From contig CAJNDS010000344.1 in assembly GCA_905221605.1 (NCBI GenBank), positions 62,001-126,000 on the forward strand: 64,000 nt of DNA, given 5' to 3'. Positions 35,392 to 48,645 of the stretch are shown here, piece after piece; within the stretch, counting starts at the first letter, position 1; every line of letters starts with the position of its first letter. A program made the position numbers and the translations under genes. Source of the DNA: Symbiodinium natans. Taxonomy: Eukaryota; Sar; Dinophyceae; Suessiales; Symbiodiniaceae. The notes under the pieces were generated by a model that was not told the DNA's origin, did no database searches, and saw only the letters and a list, made by a program, of their open reading frames with translations.

Positions 35392-36404
35392 TTCAGAAAC
35401 ATGGTGAAATTAGGCATATTCAGAGAAGTGCTTTGTGGCTGCGGAGCGGCGAAGCGTGAACCTCAAGATGTTCACGCACTTGGAACCCGAGGTTCGTCAC
35501 CTGTTCTTTGGTCCCTACATTCTTTTGCACTGACAGGGCGACCGACTGGTAGCACAACACACAAGCATTCTCAAGTTCAACGTAAGCTGAGTGGACTTTG
35601 AGCACAGCAAAGCCAAGGGCCATCACTGCTGGGCAAAGCAAAAGGTCCTGAGATTGCGGAGGAGCGGACGGAATCTGGCACGGAGAACGCGGAGGTCAAA
35701 GCACAGATGACCGGAGAAGGAGCTGCTCCAACTTACTTATCCAATTTTTGCAAAAGCAACTTAGGAGTCTGTGCCGACGATGGTCTAATCGGGGGCAACT
35801 CGTAATTTCTGCTGCGGCAACTCGTAATTTCTGATGCTGCTGGTAGCTGCCGGTTCGATCTCTGCAAAATTCAGCATCCACCAGGCTATGGCAACCAATG
35901 ATTTTCTGGCAGTTGATGTTGGAACGATGCTCAATTTGCAACCTTTCGGTATACGGTCTGAGATGAATGACGTTTGCGTACGGTTGGTTGCCTCATAAAA
36001 GCGTTGATCGTTAAGGCCTTCAACAAATATTGGTAGCCTGCAGGGGCTCGAACAGGGGACAGCGCTCGCTATATTTTCGGAGTCGCCAGCTGCTTCCGAT
36101 GCCCCGGGCCCGAGCCACTGATGTTCATGATGTGTGCTCTTTTAGGGGTGGTCGGTACCCCCGAAAAGAAAGGGAGTCTCCTCTTAACGAATAGCGACGA
36201 TGATGTACGCCTTGGTGCGCTCCAACAACGCACCAAGGAGCTCGAGGATAGCGCCAAAACGGCGGTATGCATGCATCTGAAAAAAGATAGCCTGAGCAAA
36301 GGTTTAAATCCTGAGTCTGAAACCAAAGACCTCAGCCTGAGCAGGCCTTGAAAACTTAAGTCTCTAGGCCACCCCGCAAAGCATCTAAAGCTTTTGTAAC
36401 CAAA

Positions 36405-36439
36405 TTTCAAAGGGGTAGTCCAGCAGCTGCCAGACTACC
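36405..36439. repeat. 35-nt direct repeat, copy 1
   Basis: Differs at two positions from 37010-37044, 605 bp downstream. Each copy can form a small stem (GTAGT...ACTAC). The pair brackets an AT-rich island. Confidence 0.85.
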
Positions 36440-36507
36440 CTGTAAGTTAGTTGAAGTTCTCGCTTCTAAAGCTTCCACTGACAGAAAACAAATTTAGATA
36501 CAAAACG

Positions 36508-36626
36508 ATTTTGCAATTTTGTTTTTGCCTGGTTTCGTTTTTGGAATTTCGGTTTTGAAAGGTTAAACAATTTTGCAATTTTGTTTTTGCCTGGTTTCGT
36601 TTTTGGAATTTCGGTTTTGAAAGGTT
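36508..36626. repeat. Tandem duplication, 57-nt unit (period 62)
   Basis: Units 36508-36564 and 36570-36626 are identical (ATTTTGCAATTTTG...GAAAGGTT), separated by AAACA. Lies within the AT-rich island. Confidence 0.9.
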
Positions 36627-37009
36627 TGCTCTTGAAGTTTCATCTTGTTTTTGAATTTGCAGAGTCTTTTGGCCACTTCTTTGCAAGATGACAACTCTTG
36701 AAAACCCTTTGGAAATATCTTGGCAAACCGGAATCCTTGCAAGTTGCAACAGAAAACTCTTGAAATATCGTTAGGTAACCTTTGGGAAACCTCAAAGAAG
36801 TCTTCGAAAACCGTTAGAAAAAGTTGACAATCTTGCAAACACACCGGCTTTATTTATTTTATAATTGTATTATGTTTGTGCTTTTGTTTTGCTTCCCTTT
36901 TTTTTTGGGGGGGGGGGGGGGTTGGGAGAAGCCCAGGGACCCGCCAGAGCAGCGTCAAACCTAAGATTCCCTTATCGAAAGCCTTTGTATCGAGGCCCAG
37001 GAAATGAAG

Positions 37010-37044
37010 TTTCAAAGGGGTAGTCCAGCAGCTGCCCAACTACC
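37010..37044. repeat. 35-nt direct repeat, copy 2
   Basis: Second copy of the repeat at 36405-36439; two mismatches. Confidence 0.85.
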
Positions 37045-37715
37045 ATATAATATAAAGCGCTCCACCGTGTTGTGGTTCAGGGAAACCTGAATTAAGTTTG
37101 TCCCGCTGGTTAGTCACAAATCTCTGCAGTGTGAGGCCAGGGCCTGAGTCTTGCTGCCTGATTAGGAAAGCTTTCTGAGATCCAGCTTGAGGCTGGAGCT
37201 GACATTCCGAGCCCTAATCGAGGCTAAATGTGGCCTGAGACTTGAAAACCATTCTGCCTTTTGAGTTCCTTTTTATTAAGCTGCTGAGCTCCTTCCGAAG
37301 CCCTCTGAGCTCCTGAAAGCTTTCTGAGTTGCTTCTGCAAGCCTTTTGAGTTCCTTTCACCCCGCCGGGATCATTTTGTGACTAATCAACATGCTGGTAA
37401 GGCACCAGGAAACTTGGCACACACTAAGGCGCTGGACTGGCTAAATGAAATGTTTGATTGTCTCATGTGAAGTTTCACGTCCATTCATCTCGAGGGTTCT
37501 TCGAAGGAGGGATTTGTTTGAGCGGAGGTTGCCATCCCCTTGGCTGTGCCCTGGCAGACGATAGCAACGGCAATCATGATGCAGTAGATGTCCCGAGGGG
37601 GAATCGGGTCGGGTGAACTGAGAATTCAGCGCAGACAGGACAAATTGGTCAACAAATCTCAAGCCACGATCGATGTAGCCAGCTTTGCCATACGCGCTGG
37701 TATGCGACAGGAGAG

Positions 37716-38588
37716 GATGTGGCTCCTGTTTCGGAGGTGGCTGAGCAGAAAGAGGTGGATGAAGCCGAGGACCAGGAAGGCGAAGGCAGGATGATGTTTG
37801 TCGGATATCGATGGGCCCCACAACTTCCATATATAACATCGAGGATCTCTGGGTCTCGGCAGTCTCCTTGAACTTAACTCTTTTGCTGTGTCTGTTTCGG
37901 GTGGCCGCAGGGTTGATGTGCTGGCCAATGTGCTGGATGTAGTATGTAGTGAGTAGCCTGCCGCGTGCGAGCGCGAGAGTCCAAACAACACCTCGACAGT
38001 GTTTTTTTGGTTGCATTCCTGTCTCTAGCCTTCTATACCCCGCTTGCCAGCCTGCGCACATTGCTCTGCTGTAGGTCCACCACCTGGTGACATTGAAGAG
38101 AAGATGGGCAAGGCTGGCCCCATCCCAGAGGTTTGTTCAGTTTGTTCATGTGTCCTTGCCCGACCCCGAGGCTCCTGACATTAGCGTTGCCGACTTGTAC
38201 AAGTACTACACAAACCGCCTGGCACGGCGTGCCAGACAGGCAGCCATGATAGCAGACCAGGCGGTACAGGAGCCATGACAGCCTCAGGGCATAGTCATAG
38301 CCATGCATCTGTGACATGTTCCTCTCTGACCAAAACTCCAAAACTCGATGCCATGCGCTCTAGTCTCAGGAGGCCTGGAAGCAGCAGCAGCTGGCACGGT
38401 ACTGGAATCGACAGGCCCTGGAAGCTGAGGCCGCTGCAAGAAAGGCTCTGCCACCAAAGGCCCGCGTTGGAGAGCGGCCTTAGATCAAGGACCATGGGCA
38501 TGCAGCAAGTCGACTGCCTTTCAGGTGGATGACGAGCGCTCTACGCAACCTTGCTGCACGTGATGGCACTCCGAAAGTGCGAGGATAG
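37716..38588 (+). CDS. C-terminal exons of an unrecognised protein
   Basis: Exon from 37716 (AG|G): VAPVSEVAEQKEVDEAEDQE, ending near a GT after MMF (about 37799). Exon 38131-38263: DPEAPDISVADLYKYYTNRL then ARRARQAAMIADQA, GT donor. Exon from 38370 in phase 0: EAWKQQQLARYWNRQALEAE, AARKALPPKARVGE. Exon 38525-38588: WMTSALRNLAARDGTPKVRG with TAG at 38586-38588, reached from a GC donor after GGAGA. All start AG|G. The product has an acidic first part and a basic, Ala/Arg-rich helical second part. The codon pattern is strongly coding, but no family was recognised. The reading of the last junction is the least certain step; the other phase gives a stop 27 bases earlier. Confidence 0.5.
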
Positions 38589-40140
38589 AGAAAGCCTAGC
38601 TCTGCCGACTGACTGTGCGAAAGCGAATGAGCGGATCCCACGTGAAACTCAAGCGCGGGGCCGATGTGGTTTTGCGGCTTTGTATTGGCGAATTTGTTGA
38701 GTACTGCACAATACTTATTACGTACTAGTCGCCGGTTTCATGGTGGTTGTCAGGCTGGCGCACTTAACTTAGGTTAGGAGACTAGGTGCATCCTTTGGCA
38801 TCCTGATGCTTGCCGAGGTGGCAGCTCAAGGTGCCACCTGGATGGGAAGTGCCTCCGAGCCCAATCGTTTCTGCCCATGATCCTCGATCAGTCACTATAT
38901 ATTCTGGCACAATGTCGTCAGGGTGGCCTGGCACGACTTGGCAATCAGAACCGGACCGGGCTTGCGATGTGCTGTCTCAGAAAGCGACAAGCGGATAATT
39001 CAACGCCTGTTCACATATCATTATAGATGCAACAGCTGCTAAGGTTGGTGATGGCTGGGACTGTGGCTAGCATTTGGGAGAGCAACCTGAAAAGCCACAT
39101 GCTTCGCATTCATACTCCATGCATGTCCTGGATCGGCTCCGGCCATTTCAGAAACATCCACGCAACAGTGAGGTCCAGCGGCCAGATGCCCATTCAGAAG
39201 AGGATCAGTTGCGACCTTTTTTCCTACAATAACTTAAGGTTGCTGCAGGCAGCTGCAGGGATGCCTTAGTGTAGTTGCGGCGTCCCTGCCCTGATCCGGA
39301 GCTGACGCAACGTACCGCCCCTGCATTAACGTTGAAGCACGATGCGAGTTTGTCAAGCCGGTAGATCGATAGATCTTCTGGCACGACCCGTGCGCTCTCA
39401 CGATCCCACCGCGATGCGTTGCACGATAGACGGTGCAAAGTGTAAAAAAGACGTTGACCTGGCGAGTGAAGGCTGCACAGGAGGTGAAGGCTGCACAGGG
39501 CTGCACATCCCCTAAACGTCTTAGACTCCCAGACAGAATCGATGCAGCCATGGACGCAGTGCATTCCATGCCTGCCAAATCAGGCGGCAACCAAACAGGT
39601 GCCAGCCCAGAAAGCGTTCATATCGATTTTTGGGTTTTGAGGGGCGGAGTTGTTCTTGAAAAGTCTGTGCTCGAAAGGGACGAAGACCCGGGCATGCGCA
39701 TGCGTGTGCTTGTTTGTTTGCTTAGCTTCACCTTGTAGGTACCGACTGGACCTTTGCACAATGGAAGAATTGCGCGCAGCCACTCTTCCTCTGAACAACG
39801 TTTTCTACACACATAAGCACGGCACTTGTGGATGGCGAGTGGCTTGTTGGAAAGTGTCTTCATTCATGGTTTCGCATGCTGATTATGCTGATCTGCCAAG
39901 TGCTCTGCACGAGTCTGCTCGCAGCTGTGTTGTCCAAATCTGTGTCAGCAAAGAGCACAGCCCGTGTACTGAGTGTACTGTTTTTGCGCATCGCGCTTGG
40001 ATGTGCTTCAGCGTTGACGCAAGAGCACAGATGCTGTAAAAAAGAAAGAGGACAAACATTTGTTGAACCATAACTGAGGTCTCCCAGAAATGTCATTCAA
40101 CGAGGCAGTGCACGAGGTCTTCCTTCCATTGGAAGGGGAG
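38589..40140. other. No gene recognised
   Basis: A + frame at about 39500-39690 (SVHIDFWVLRGGVVLEKSVL) has some coding character but no AG|G support was found. The rest appears to be spacer or intron. Confidence 0.3.
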
Positions 40141-40210
40141 GCCGGTGTTGCTGGGCATATTCCGAGCTGTGCGCTCGAGCTTGCCTGACGATGCTCGAAT
40201 CGACATTCAG
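40141..40210 (+). CDS. Single exon-like segment, unrecognised
   Basis: Starts after GGGAG|G, reads PVLLGIFRAVRSSLPDDARI DIQ, and ends at CAG|GTGTGT. Both borders agree with the splice pattern used elsewhere. No neighbouring exon could be joined with confidence. Confidence 0.35.
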
Positions 40211-43086
40211 GTGTGTGATGCATCCGCGACTGTGTTCCTGTCTATTCTGTGTGCCATTGGCCTGGCAACTTGGTGCACCAATCTTGGCCGAACATGCTTG
40301 AGCCTATTACTTCGGAGCATGCGTGAGCAGTGACTATACCCAATGTCCGCATGCACATATGGACATTTTCCTTTTGCGCACGGCACACTGCATGAGGCGG
40401 TTAGTCTCTTTGGATACCGGATCTACAAGGCGTGGCTGCCTGCATGACTGCCACTTAGGTCTAGTATGTGCAGTTGCTGACATTATGTGCTTAGCCAGAA
40501 TTGTCGCCCGTGCATTGGAGGAACATAAACGGAATTTTGTACCCAGTAGCAGAATACACACATCAAAAGGTGGTGATGGTGTTCTTCGCGCTGGACAGGT
40601 GGCATTCCCATTCTTTGCCTTCCTTGTTGGGTTCGGCTTGGAGGCGGACGTTTTAATTTCAGATGCTGTCTGGTTACATCTAGTATTCATGAGATTTCCA
40701 CTTTCAACGGGCCCTGAGTCTCTTGAGGCTGCGAGGCCCTGATAGGGTGTATCAACTTCACTCTTCATGCTCGTCGGCGCCCGGTTGTAGACCCACCGGG
40801 AACGGCCACCAATGGTTTAGTTTAGGTTTAGGGTACGTCCCAATGCTTGCATGCTCGTTGTACGTGATCTCTTCGTGCACTTCTTGAGCTGCTGGCTTTC
40901 CAACTCTGCTGTCCGGAAGTCTTTCGGTTGATCGGAATTCCCGGATGTATCGCCAACGCACCGTGCATCTGCACCGCGTGTTGCACCTGCAAGAACAAGC
41001 GTCTGCTGTAGAGCTGCCGTCGAATTGTGCACAAAATTCGTCCGCCCGGTAATCGTCTTTGGCACTCCTCCCTTTGCCAGTGGCAAGAGGCCCACAAGGC
41101 AGTAATCGAGATACTGAGCAGATGCACTAAGACCCATTCGTTTGATGATCTTTCAGGTGGAGCCACAGCTCTACATGCTAAACCTAGGTTTCGGAGTTGA
41201 TTGGTGCTCAACGGTTTCTCAACATCTCCATTGTCTTTCTAGCATGTTGTGCTGACAGGTGCTTCCGTTTGCTGTATCCGCTCTCAGGCACTCATTGGTT
41301 CGCACTGGGTGAACTTGGTGCCAGACGAGGCCACAACAGTGAAGAAGGCCACGCCGATCTCAGATGAACCTGCAAAAAGACCCAGCAAGACAGTCCTTTT
41401 AATTGGGACCTTCGGGATGCAGAGAGAGAGAGAGAGTCCCTTTAATTTTCTGTTGGTTCTGTCTTTCAGTCAGTAGACCCGGCTGCCAGTCTGGCATATG
41501 AGTGCAATCTAGGGTAATCTTCGCATAGTCCAAGACGATATGTGGTAGCTAGGATCTCTACACCATGCATGCGCAAGGAAGCCTGTCTCGAAACAGTTGC
41601 GTTCTGCTGTTTGGATGTCTATTGCAAATTCCGCAGCAATCTGTTGTAACTGGTTTCATGGCAGAAGCCAGCTGAACGCATGCTCCGCATGTGCCCTGCT
41701 ACTTTTGGATCAGGTGATCGTGCTGGTATGCTGCGTGCTCTGGGGAACTTTGGCAGCGGTACAGCGCTCAGTATGGCAGGTCTTGCGGGGACAAGCTTGA
41801 TGCCTCAGGCATGTGGCCACCTGTGTGGGCAAGCTGCCACGATGGAAGCATCCCCAGTATTCTCGATTCAAGGTGCTTGCCCAGAGGTGCAGGCAAAGCA
41901 TTGAAAAGGCAGGACTGTCCTGTTTACAAGATTGCTTGAGTTGGTAGGCCTTGAAACAAGAAGATGCAAACACCAGCAAAAGAATGTGGTTTAGTCGAAA
42001 CAGGGGAATGCATCACGATCCTGCGGAGAGAGAAACAAGAACGCGCTCTTGTGATCAGTTCCACGCCGAATTCATGAAAGTAGGGCTCATGGCTTGTGAG
42101 AACATGTCTCAAAGGATCAGCTGAACATGACAGGTGCTGGGCATTGTTTTCGGCGTGTTTCTGGGACTTGCTGTGACAGGCAAGCTTTGCAAGCGTTTGG
42201 TTCTTCATAAGCTCTTTCCCCCACATAGACATCCTACAGTGCACCACGAAACCAGACTTTTGCAGATTTGTCTGGAATACACTTTGGCAGCCTGGGTAAG
42301 CCTGATAAGCCACATCAGCCATGGGCATCATGTGCAACTTGGAAGTCGGGAAGTGGAATCATGTCAAATCATGCGAAGTCATGTGTAAACCCTATCGCAG
42401 GCATCCTCGTGTATGCTCTCCAGAGGCCAGAATGCTTGTGCAATCTTGTGCACACATGCTTCGTGAGTTGTTGCTCAATGCTCCTTCGGCACGTTCTTTT
42501 GGAAGTCATGAGGCCACTGAGCAATTCATTTGGGCCTGCCTACAAGGGTTGGGACCAATTTGGAGGCACTGGCGAGAGGCTGCTCACGAGAATGCTCGAA
42601 CCCCTCGTGCCCTGCAGGTGTCACCCTCGGAGTCCCGCTTGCCATGCTAGCGGGGTACTTGTGCAGGCTGGTAGTGTTGTAGCTTGCGCTTGTTTCTTTG
42701 TGTTTTCAGAATGTGCTCGGTACCCCCCCTCGTACGAAACTTAACTCGCCACTGCCGCCAATCGCCGATTCTCGGGAGTCGGTCGGAGCACTTTGCGCAT
42801 ATGTGTGTGATGCATGTCCGCATCACCCAGGCCATCATGCACTGCGAGTATATATCGGCTATTATCGGCTGCAAAAACACATCGCTCTGACCTGTGCGAC
42901 ACGTTGCTTGTGTTGCCTGTGCGCACATTCACACAGACACCGGGCCAGCTTGAATTGGCAGAAGCTCCTTCTTGGACTGTGACTGTGTTTTTTAGTGTAC
43001 ATCCTCCATTTCGCAAGTAAGGCAAGTAGGCACATGTGCAGAAGAATCGAATTATATATGTATTGTCGAAGCAGCGACAAGCTGAG
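40211..43086 (+). other. Isolated exon-like segments
   Basis: 41288-41329 (ALIGSHWVNLVPDE; AG|G start, GC donor), about 41700-41800 (SGDRAGMLRALGNFGSGTAL) and about 42400-42615 look coding on +. In the last, two + frames are open together: one has EATEQFIWACLQGLGPIWRH, the other VMRPLSNSFGPAYKGWDQFG. No domains were recognised. Confidence 0.3.
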
Positions 43087-43870
43087 GCCGGGGGAGTTCT
43101 CGTTTGTGAGGGCTCTCGGGGAGGCCTTGGGCTCGAAAGTGACGGAAGAACATTTTGACATCCATTTTGAGTAGTTTTACAGGGCTCGCCTGTCTCTCTG
43201 CTTTGATTTGCTCGATTTGCTCTGGTGGGGATTCCCTCTATTGGCCTCGCAAACAGAAGCATTGCAACTCAGCGGCTGCATACTGAAAGTTATTGAAATG
43301 GGTAAGTCGCTAAGCAGTACGATGACGTCAGCCGCACCCCACGGGCAGCCAGCATTGGAACAACTGTCGCCTTTCTCTTGTGGCGTTGACAACGTTGAGC
43401 AAAACCTGACCGAAAGATTCAAAAGATGCATTGGGCACATGAGCAGAAGCCTTTTGAACGTAACCTGCATGTACCGTTTAGCACGAGTTTCCGGGCTCTT
43501 CACGGACACTTTGATCTCTTCAACTTGGAGCCTGCGAAGTTCGGCTGGGCGGCATGTATCGCACAATTTTGAACTGCTTGTGGTACACTCTGATATATGC
43601 ATTCCGAGTGCATGTTTGCATCCGAGACGACCACAGGTCTTGGGTGAAGCACCTCATCATGTTTATCACCGCCTTCTTCGGCGCCTGGGTTGCGTGGCTT
43701 TGCGCTACGAACTTGCTGAAGTGCGCGGAGGCCTCCAGAGAGCATCCGGATCTGCAGCATGCAACGCGTTGCAATTTCTCATTCCTGTCGCCCGAGCATC
43801 CATCTTGTCCATGCTTGTATGAGGAAGTCCTCAGTACAAGACTGTTTAAGCCTCGAAGGTTGAGTCCGAA
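43087..43870 (+). CDS. Exons of an unrecognised, possibly membrane, protein
   Basis: Exon 43087-43134 (PGEFSFVRALGEALG) starts at GAG|G and can use a GA donor. The next, 43183-43301, starts at CAG|G, completes the split codon, reads LSLCFDLLDLLWWGFPLLAS and ends at a consensus GTAAGT. Downstream, from about 43550 to 43860, one + frame is hydrophobic (MFITAFFGAWVAWLCATNLL). A second + frame, starting at AG|G at about 43637, reads HRLLRRLGCVALRYELAEVR. Which is used is unclear. Without the GA donor, the first two exons lie in one frame broken by a TAG at 43172-43174. Confidence 0.35.
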
Positions 43871-46800
43871 CTGCTGAATCGACACATCATCAACGTGGTC
43901 ATTGTCATAGGCAGGAGTTCCGTTGACATGAATGTTCACCACACTGTTTCAAAAGACTAAAAGACTTCTGAAATTCATGAGCAGGCCTCGGCTTTCTTGG
44001 GCTCATCGCGCAGATCTTGTGGCAGCCTCGTGGAGAGCGCAAGATGCGTGGCTTGGAAAATCTTGGAACCAAGTCTTTTGGGAAACTCTACCGGGCAATG
44101 TTGCCCAGGGTTAACGATCATATGCGGGTCGGCTTCATGTCATAGCCGTCACAACCAAGTGCAAAGGCGAAGTGGCGGGTGCAGGAGAAGTATAATCTGG
44201 GTGAGCGAACTTTCGTGTGGTCCACACTTGATCCACCCTGTTCTTCGCTCCGCACATGGGCGAAGCCGGTGCACCTGTCACCTGTTCTGAGATGTGTCTA
44301 TCCTCTGTGATTTCTTTGCATGTTTATCTTCATCTTTTGAGTGAATCATGCTATGTGGGGCATGGTGACTCTATGTCACTGTGTACAGCGCACTCGCCCC
44401 GCAACAGCGTGTAAGCATGTGGAGGTCTGACAGGCTCCTGCAACACATGCGCTGTGGTTCTAAGTTTGCGTAGAGGTGGAACTTATGCTATAGTTTTGCG
44501 AGGAACCTCGCTTGTAAAGCGGCTTCCAGTTCATGACCACCTAATTCGAGCCCTCCAATGGACATCATGCTCAAGCGCAGTGTGGTAGTCCCGGGCTTCC
44601 ATTTGCACAAGTCGGCATGACGTGATACAGCTTTCTCGAGAACAGGGATCTGAAGCTCGAAATTGATGTTCTCCCATGAAAATGCATGCAGCTCAAGATC
44701 GTTCTGATAGGAGGCCCAGGCTAACAGCTAGCGAACCATCGAACAGTCAAAGATCTTCATTTCATCTCTGCGGGCAACCATGTATGTCGCAGCCCACGTG
44801 CAACTCAGTGTTTGCGCGTGTGCGAAGGATGCCAAGCACATATTTTCTGCATTCTGCATCCCCGGTGTTCCAAAGCCGCGCGGCTTGAAAGGCGTTGCAT
44901 GCATTGCACAAGCCAATTCCTGACCTTTTTCGGACAGATGACAGCAAACAGTTCACCAGTAGGATGGAGTAAGTCCATTGGCCCGGATACTGTACTCGGT
45001 CAGACAAACTACAGGGCGAGGTAGGCCAGGTAGGCAGGCACAGCATTTGACGTAAGGCGCTCAGAGAAGGCACATCAGATTTTGCATTCCGGGTCAACGC
45101 AGCATCAGCAGCTCTACTTCGCCTGCATGGATGAGCCACTCCAGCCCCGAGCTGCGCGCAAAGGTCAGCAAGGGTTTCAGGATGGGTCAAGATGTTTCAA
45201 GCACCTTGTGAGCATCTTGCAGGTTGTTTCAGGAGTCTAGGCGCACATGGTACCACCATTCGGTGAAAGGGCGGTTTGTTTCCCACCCTCGGTGTGGGGT
45301 TGTTAGATTTTAAACTCAACTCTTCTCCTCGCCCAGCAGTCTACTCCTCGCTCGTACCTGGAGTGCCCAACCCAACCCCAGAATGTGCCCGGAGTGTCTT
45401 CGGAGTTAAATAATTATGGTTTTTTCAAGGCACCCCGCCCCTTGAAGATTTGCTTCTTCTGTTCAGTGCCTTATTTATCTGGGTCAGAACGTAGGATTTG
45501 GCCAGGATTGGCATTGCATGCCTGCACCCGAGCAGGGCGATGGGCGGCTCCCAAGCACCTCCCGACCAAACAGTCGAGCACAGAGGCGCCATCCGATCCG
45601 ATGTGTTCTTCTTTGTGTCCCTTGCACCACGCCTTCTCAGCTACGCAAACGGTTTGTACCATCCTGCCATGCCAATCACACCATCTCATTGCAACAGCAC
45701 TGCAAAACGTTGGTCTGCCACCACTGCTACCCGCCACCACTTTCACGCAGTTGACATTGAGCTTGGTTGGCTAAGATGGCTTTGCAGCGTCACTTGTCAT
45801 GGCCTGCTCACCTGTGCTGCAGTGTCTCGTTTGCGCTGTCTACTGTCTGACACAGTAACTTGTTGTGCGTAGTTATGCTCCGTTCTGGAGACAGAAGAAC
45901 TGCATCAGTAACGTAACGTTGATGCTGAAAGTATTCGGAGTACGCTTCTTCATTCATTGTACTGATGTCCGTGGAGGCCTTACTACAAGGTGCGGGTTCC
46001 GGAAATGCTGCTGCCGTCGCTGTGTCCAGTGAATGATGTCACCCGTACCTGTGCAGCAGCAAGGCCTGATGTGGCAGCATATCTTGGGGCCAACTGCCTC
46101 AAATTGCACCAGATATCATGCAGGGCTGGCCCACAAACCCTCAAACATCTCAAACCCTTGAACCGAAGAGCAGCTTCCAAAGCTTCAGAGCCTTCGGGTG
46201 CGGGACTTCTTTGTGCTCTTTCGAGGGGTATGTTGCGGTCTGAAAATCTCTAGCCTTTGCCAGAACATGAGGGTCTTTCAGTCTGATGTTTTCTTCGAAA
46301 GCATCAATAAGTGCTGGTCTCGTTTGCTAGCAATGGCCGAACTGAGGTGTACGGAACATGGGCAAGCCTCTACAAAGCAGCTACGCGCACATGATGAGCA
46401 GAACGAGCAGCACTGGAGCCATGTGCCTTTGAGACATCAGAAACGCATGCGCATGTTTCTGCGCTAGTTTTGGCAACCAGGCCAGCGCTGCCCTCAAGTC
46501 CATCGGCTGCACCATCACAGCCTTCTCAGGCGTCACAGCCGCAGCATGTTCGACTGCCAGCAGGCACGCTCCAAAGCATTTTGGGGAAGGCTTACTCAGC
46601 CAGGGGCATTGTTCGCATCCGGTGCGAACAGTAACTGTACCATAAGTCACGTGCAAGACATATGCAAGCCAGCTGAAAGCACATGGTAGCGGCAAGGACA
46701 GCTTCGTGCTTCCGAATGGCGAGGTACTTTGGGCATTGTGTCTCAAGTGGCCATACAGTATGCGGTGAACCCATTGAAGGACCTGGGATGGACCCGGCCT

Positions 46801-48475
46801 AGCAACTAGAGATGGCCATGTGAACAGTCGGGGACTGTCCCTGGAGGACTCGCGAATGCAGCCGTCTCCACGCTATGAAGTACCACATGAGGCTTCACCA
46901 AGGCTGTACGGGTGTGTTCGAAGGCTTGGCTTGCGCAGCAGTCCTTTTCCATTTTACTTCGGCCAAGGCAGGGTAGCTTCTAGGACGCATCGAAAAGTGG
47001 GGAAACGGACTTCTGTACCTCGCCGAGGCATCCATGGTGGCCTCAAGTCCAGAGACATTCTTGGAAGCACGATGTTGGATACGATCTCATTCCTTCTGCC
47101 TTTCCTTTTAGCAGGGCTGCCGGGCTGCTTCACGTGGTGAATAGTGGACCGCAAGAGCGCCCGATCATCTCGTAGAATGTCGTCGCCCAGCTTGTGTTAG
47201 AGCCCTTGCAGGCCTGCGCGGCGAAGGTCCGCGGAACCGCCTTTGGAGGCGGCACTTACTTAGTTTCCTACGAATCGAATTCCATGAGGATCCTTTCCTC
47301 CAGCCCAAGGAAGTTAGGCATTGCCACTCCCACACACAGAATCATGCTTACACCATCCATCTTACATTCACTTTGACCAGATCCTGCGGCTACGTTTCCT
47401 GCTGAAAAGATTTGCCTGCAAAGAGGCTGCTGGCAGACGAAGCCCCAAAGTCCAGTCACACCAGAGACTGCATGAAGAGCATCAACCAAACAGCACATGC
47501 CTCGGCACTCACGAGAGAGAGAGAGAGAGTGGTAGCAGATGCCGAGCCAACGCGGGACCGGGGCGCGCACTTGCGCGGGGGGCGACCCCCATGCCCCAAA
47601 GAAAGAAAGGAAGAAAGAAAGAGAGAGAGAGAGAGAGAGAGACTGAGAGAGAGAGAGTTAGACAAACAGATAGAGGGATCTTGCACCCTCCTCCATGTCA
47701 GCTTCCGTCCCAGCAGCTGAAAACAAAGCCACGAGCGCAAGAGCAAGAGTCCAGCACAGAAAAGTCCCTGGCTGGGTTCACGAAGAGTCGGCGACTCAAC
47801 GCTCCTTTCAAACCGGGGTGCGTAGATGAAGGAGGCGGACCCTCTGCCGATGCCCTTTGAAACAAACAGAAGACGCAGATGCTCTCTGCTCGGGCCAGCC
47901 CAATCGAAACGAAACCCGGAAGATGCGAGCCTGATTAGGTCCCCCCGGAACAGTCATAAAGGCCCGCTAGAAACAGAAGAAAGGCGACTGCACCACGAAG
48001 CTTTGCCGTGTGGAGACGTTGCGAATGACCACCTCGTCAGCATGCCAGAAGACGCCCGCACAAGACGCCTTCCTTTAACTTAATACACTTGCATACACGC
48101 CACTGAGAGGAGCTCCCGCTGCCGGGCAGAGGCTCCATCGCTGACTTGACCACCTCAGTGTCGCAGCCACTCGGATGACTCTTTGTCTCCCTTGATCCAC
48201 CGTAGTTCCACCGTACTTGAAGAATTTCACCGGGAGCACAGTCAGGGCGATTCCTGCATGAATAAGATTCCCTGGTTCTGGTCTGTCTATGGGACATCTT
48301 TTGGAAGCTGGAGCGCGAAGATCCGGACTCGTGCAAGTTCTTCTCTCAACCTTGCTTGCCCTAGTTGTCGTTCTTCTGGGTCAAAGCCTGCAACAGCCTC
48401 CAACCTGAAGCAGACGCAAGCCGAAGATGGCTAGTTACCTGTTCCTTTGGAAGCTCCACACGTTCGCGAACCCAG
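43871..48475. other. No gene recognised; GA repeats
   Basis: Weak frames only, such as VEALLQGAGSGNAAAVAVSS near 45970-46020 on +. Contains (GA)n at 47513-47529 and an interrupted GA/GAAA tract at about 47600-47660. The proline- and arginine-rich frames across the GA tracts are repeat artefacts. Confidence 0.3.
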
Positions 48476-48645
48476 GGTCTTGCACAAGCCCTCCATTGGA
48501 TTGAAGCGCTCGATGCACATGATGGACGGGCTGCAGACTTTGCGCTGTCTTGGAAGTTCTGGCGAAGAGGCATCGAGCAGGCGGGCAACGCATGTGATGC
48601 AATCGCGATGCATGCTGAGTGTTCGCGTGCATTCGAAAGCATGGA
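48476..48645 (+). CDS. Exon-like segment, unrecognised
   Basis: Starts at CCAG|G. The frame GLAQALHWIEALDAHDGRAA, then ADFALSWKFWRRGIEQAGNA, is a regular helical composition that an alternative + frame over the same bases lacks. It ends near a GC or TGCAG site at about 48640. It recalls helical-repeat proteins, but no repeat family could be confirmed. Confidence 0.4.

Noticed and set aside
35830-36060. tRNA-like words GGTTCGATC and GGCTCGAAC
   Set aside because: No matching T-stem, anticodon arm or acceptor stem could be formed around them.
47412-47860. Arg/Glu-rich frames of 100-180 codons
   Set aside because: Produced by GA/GAAA microsatellites; no domain or splice support.
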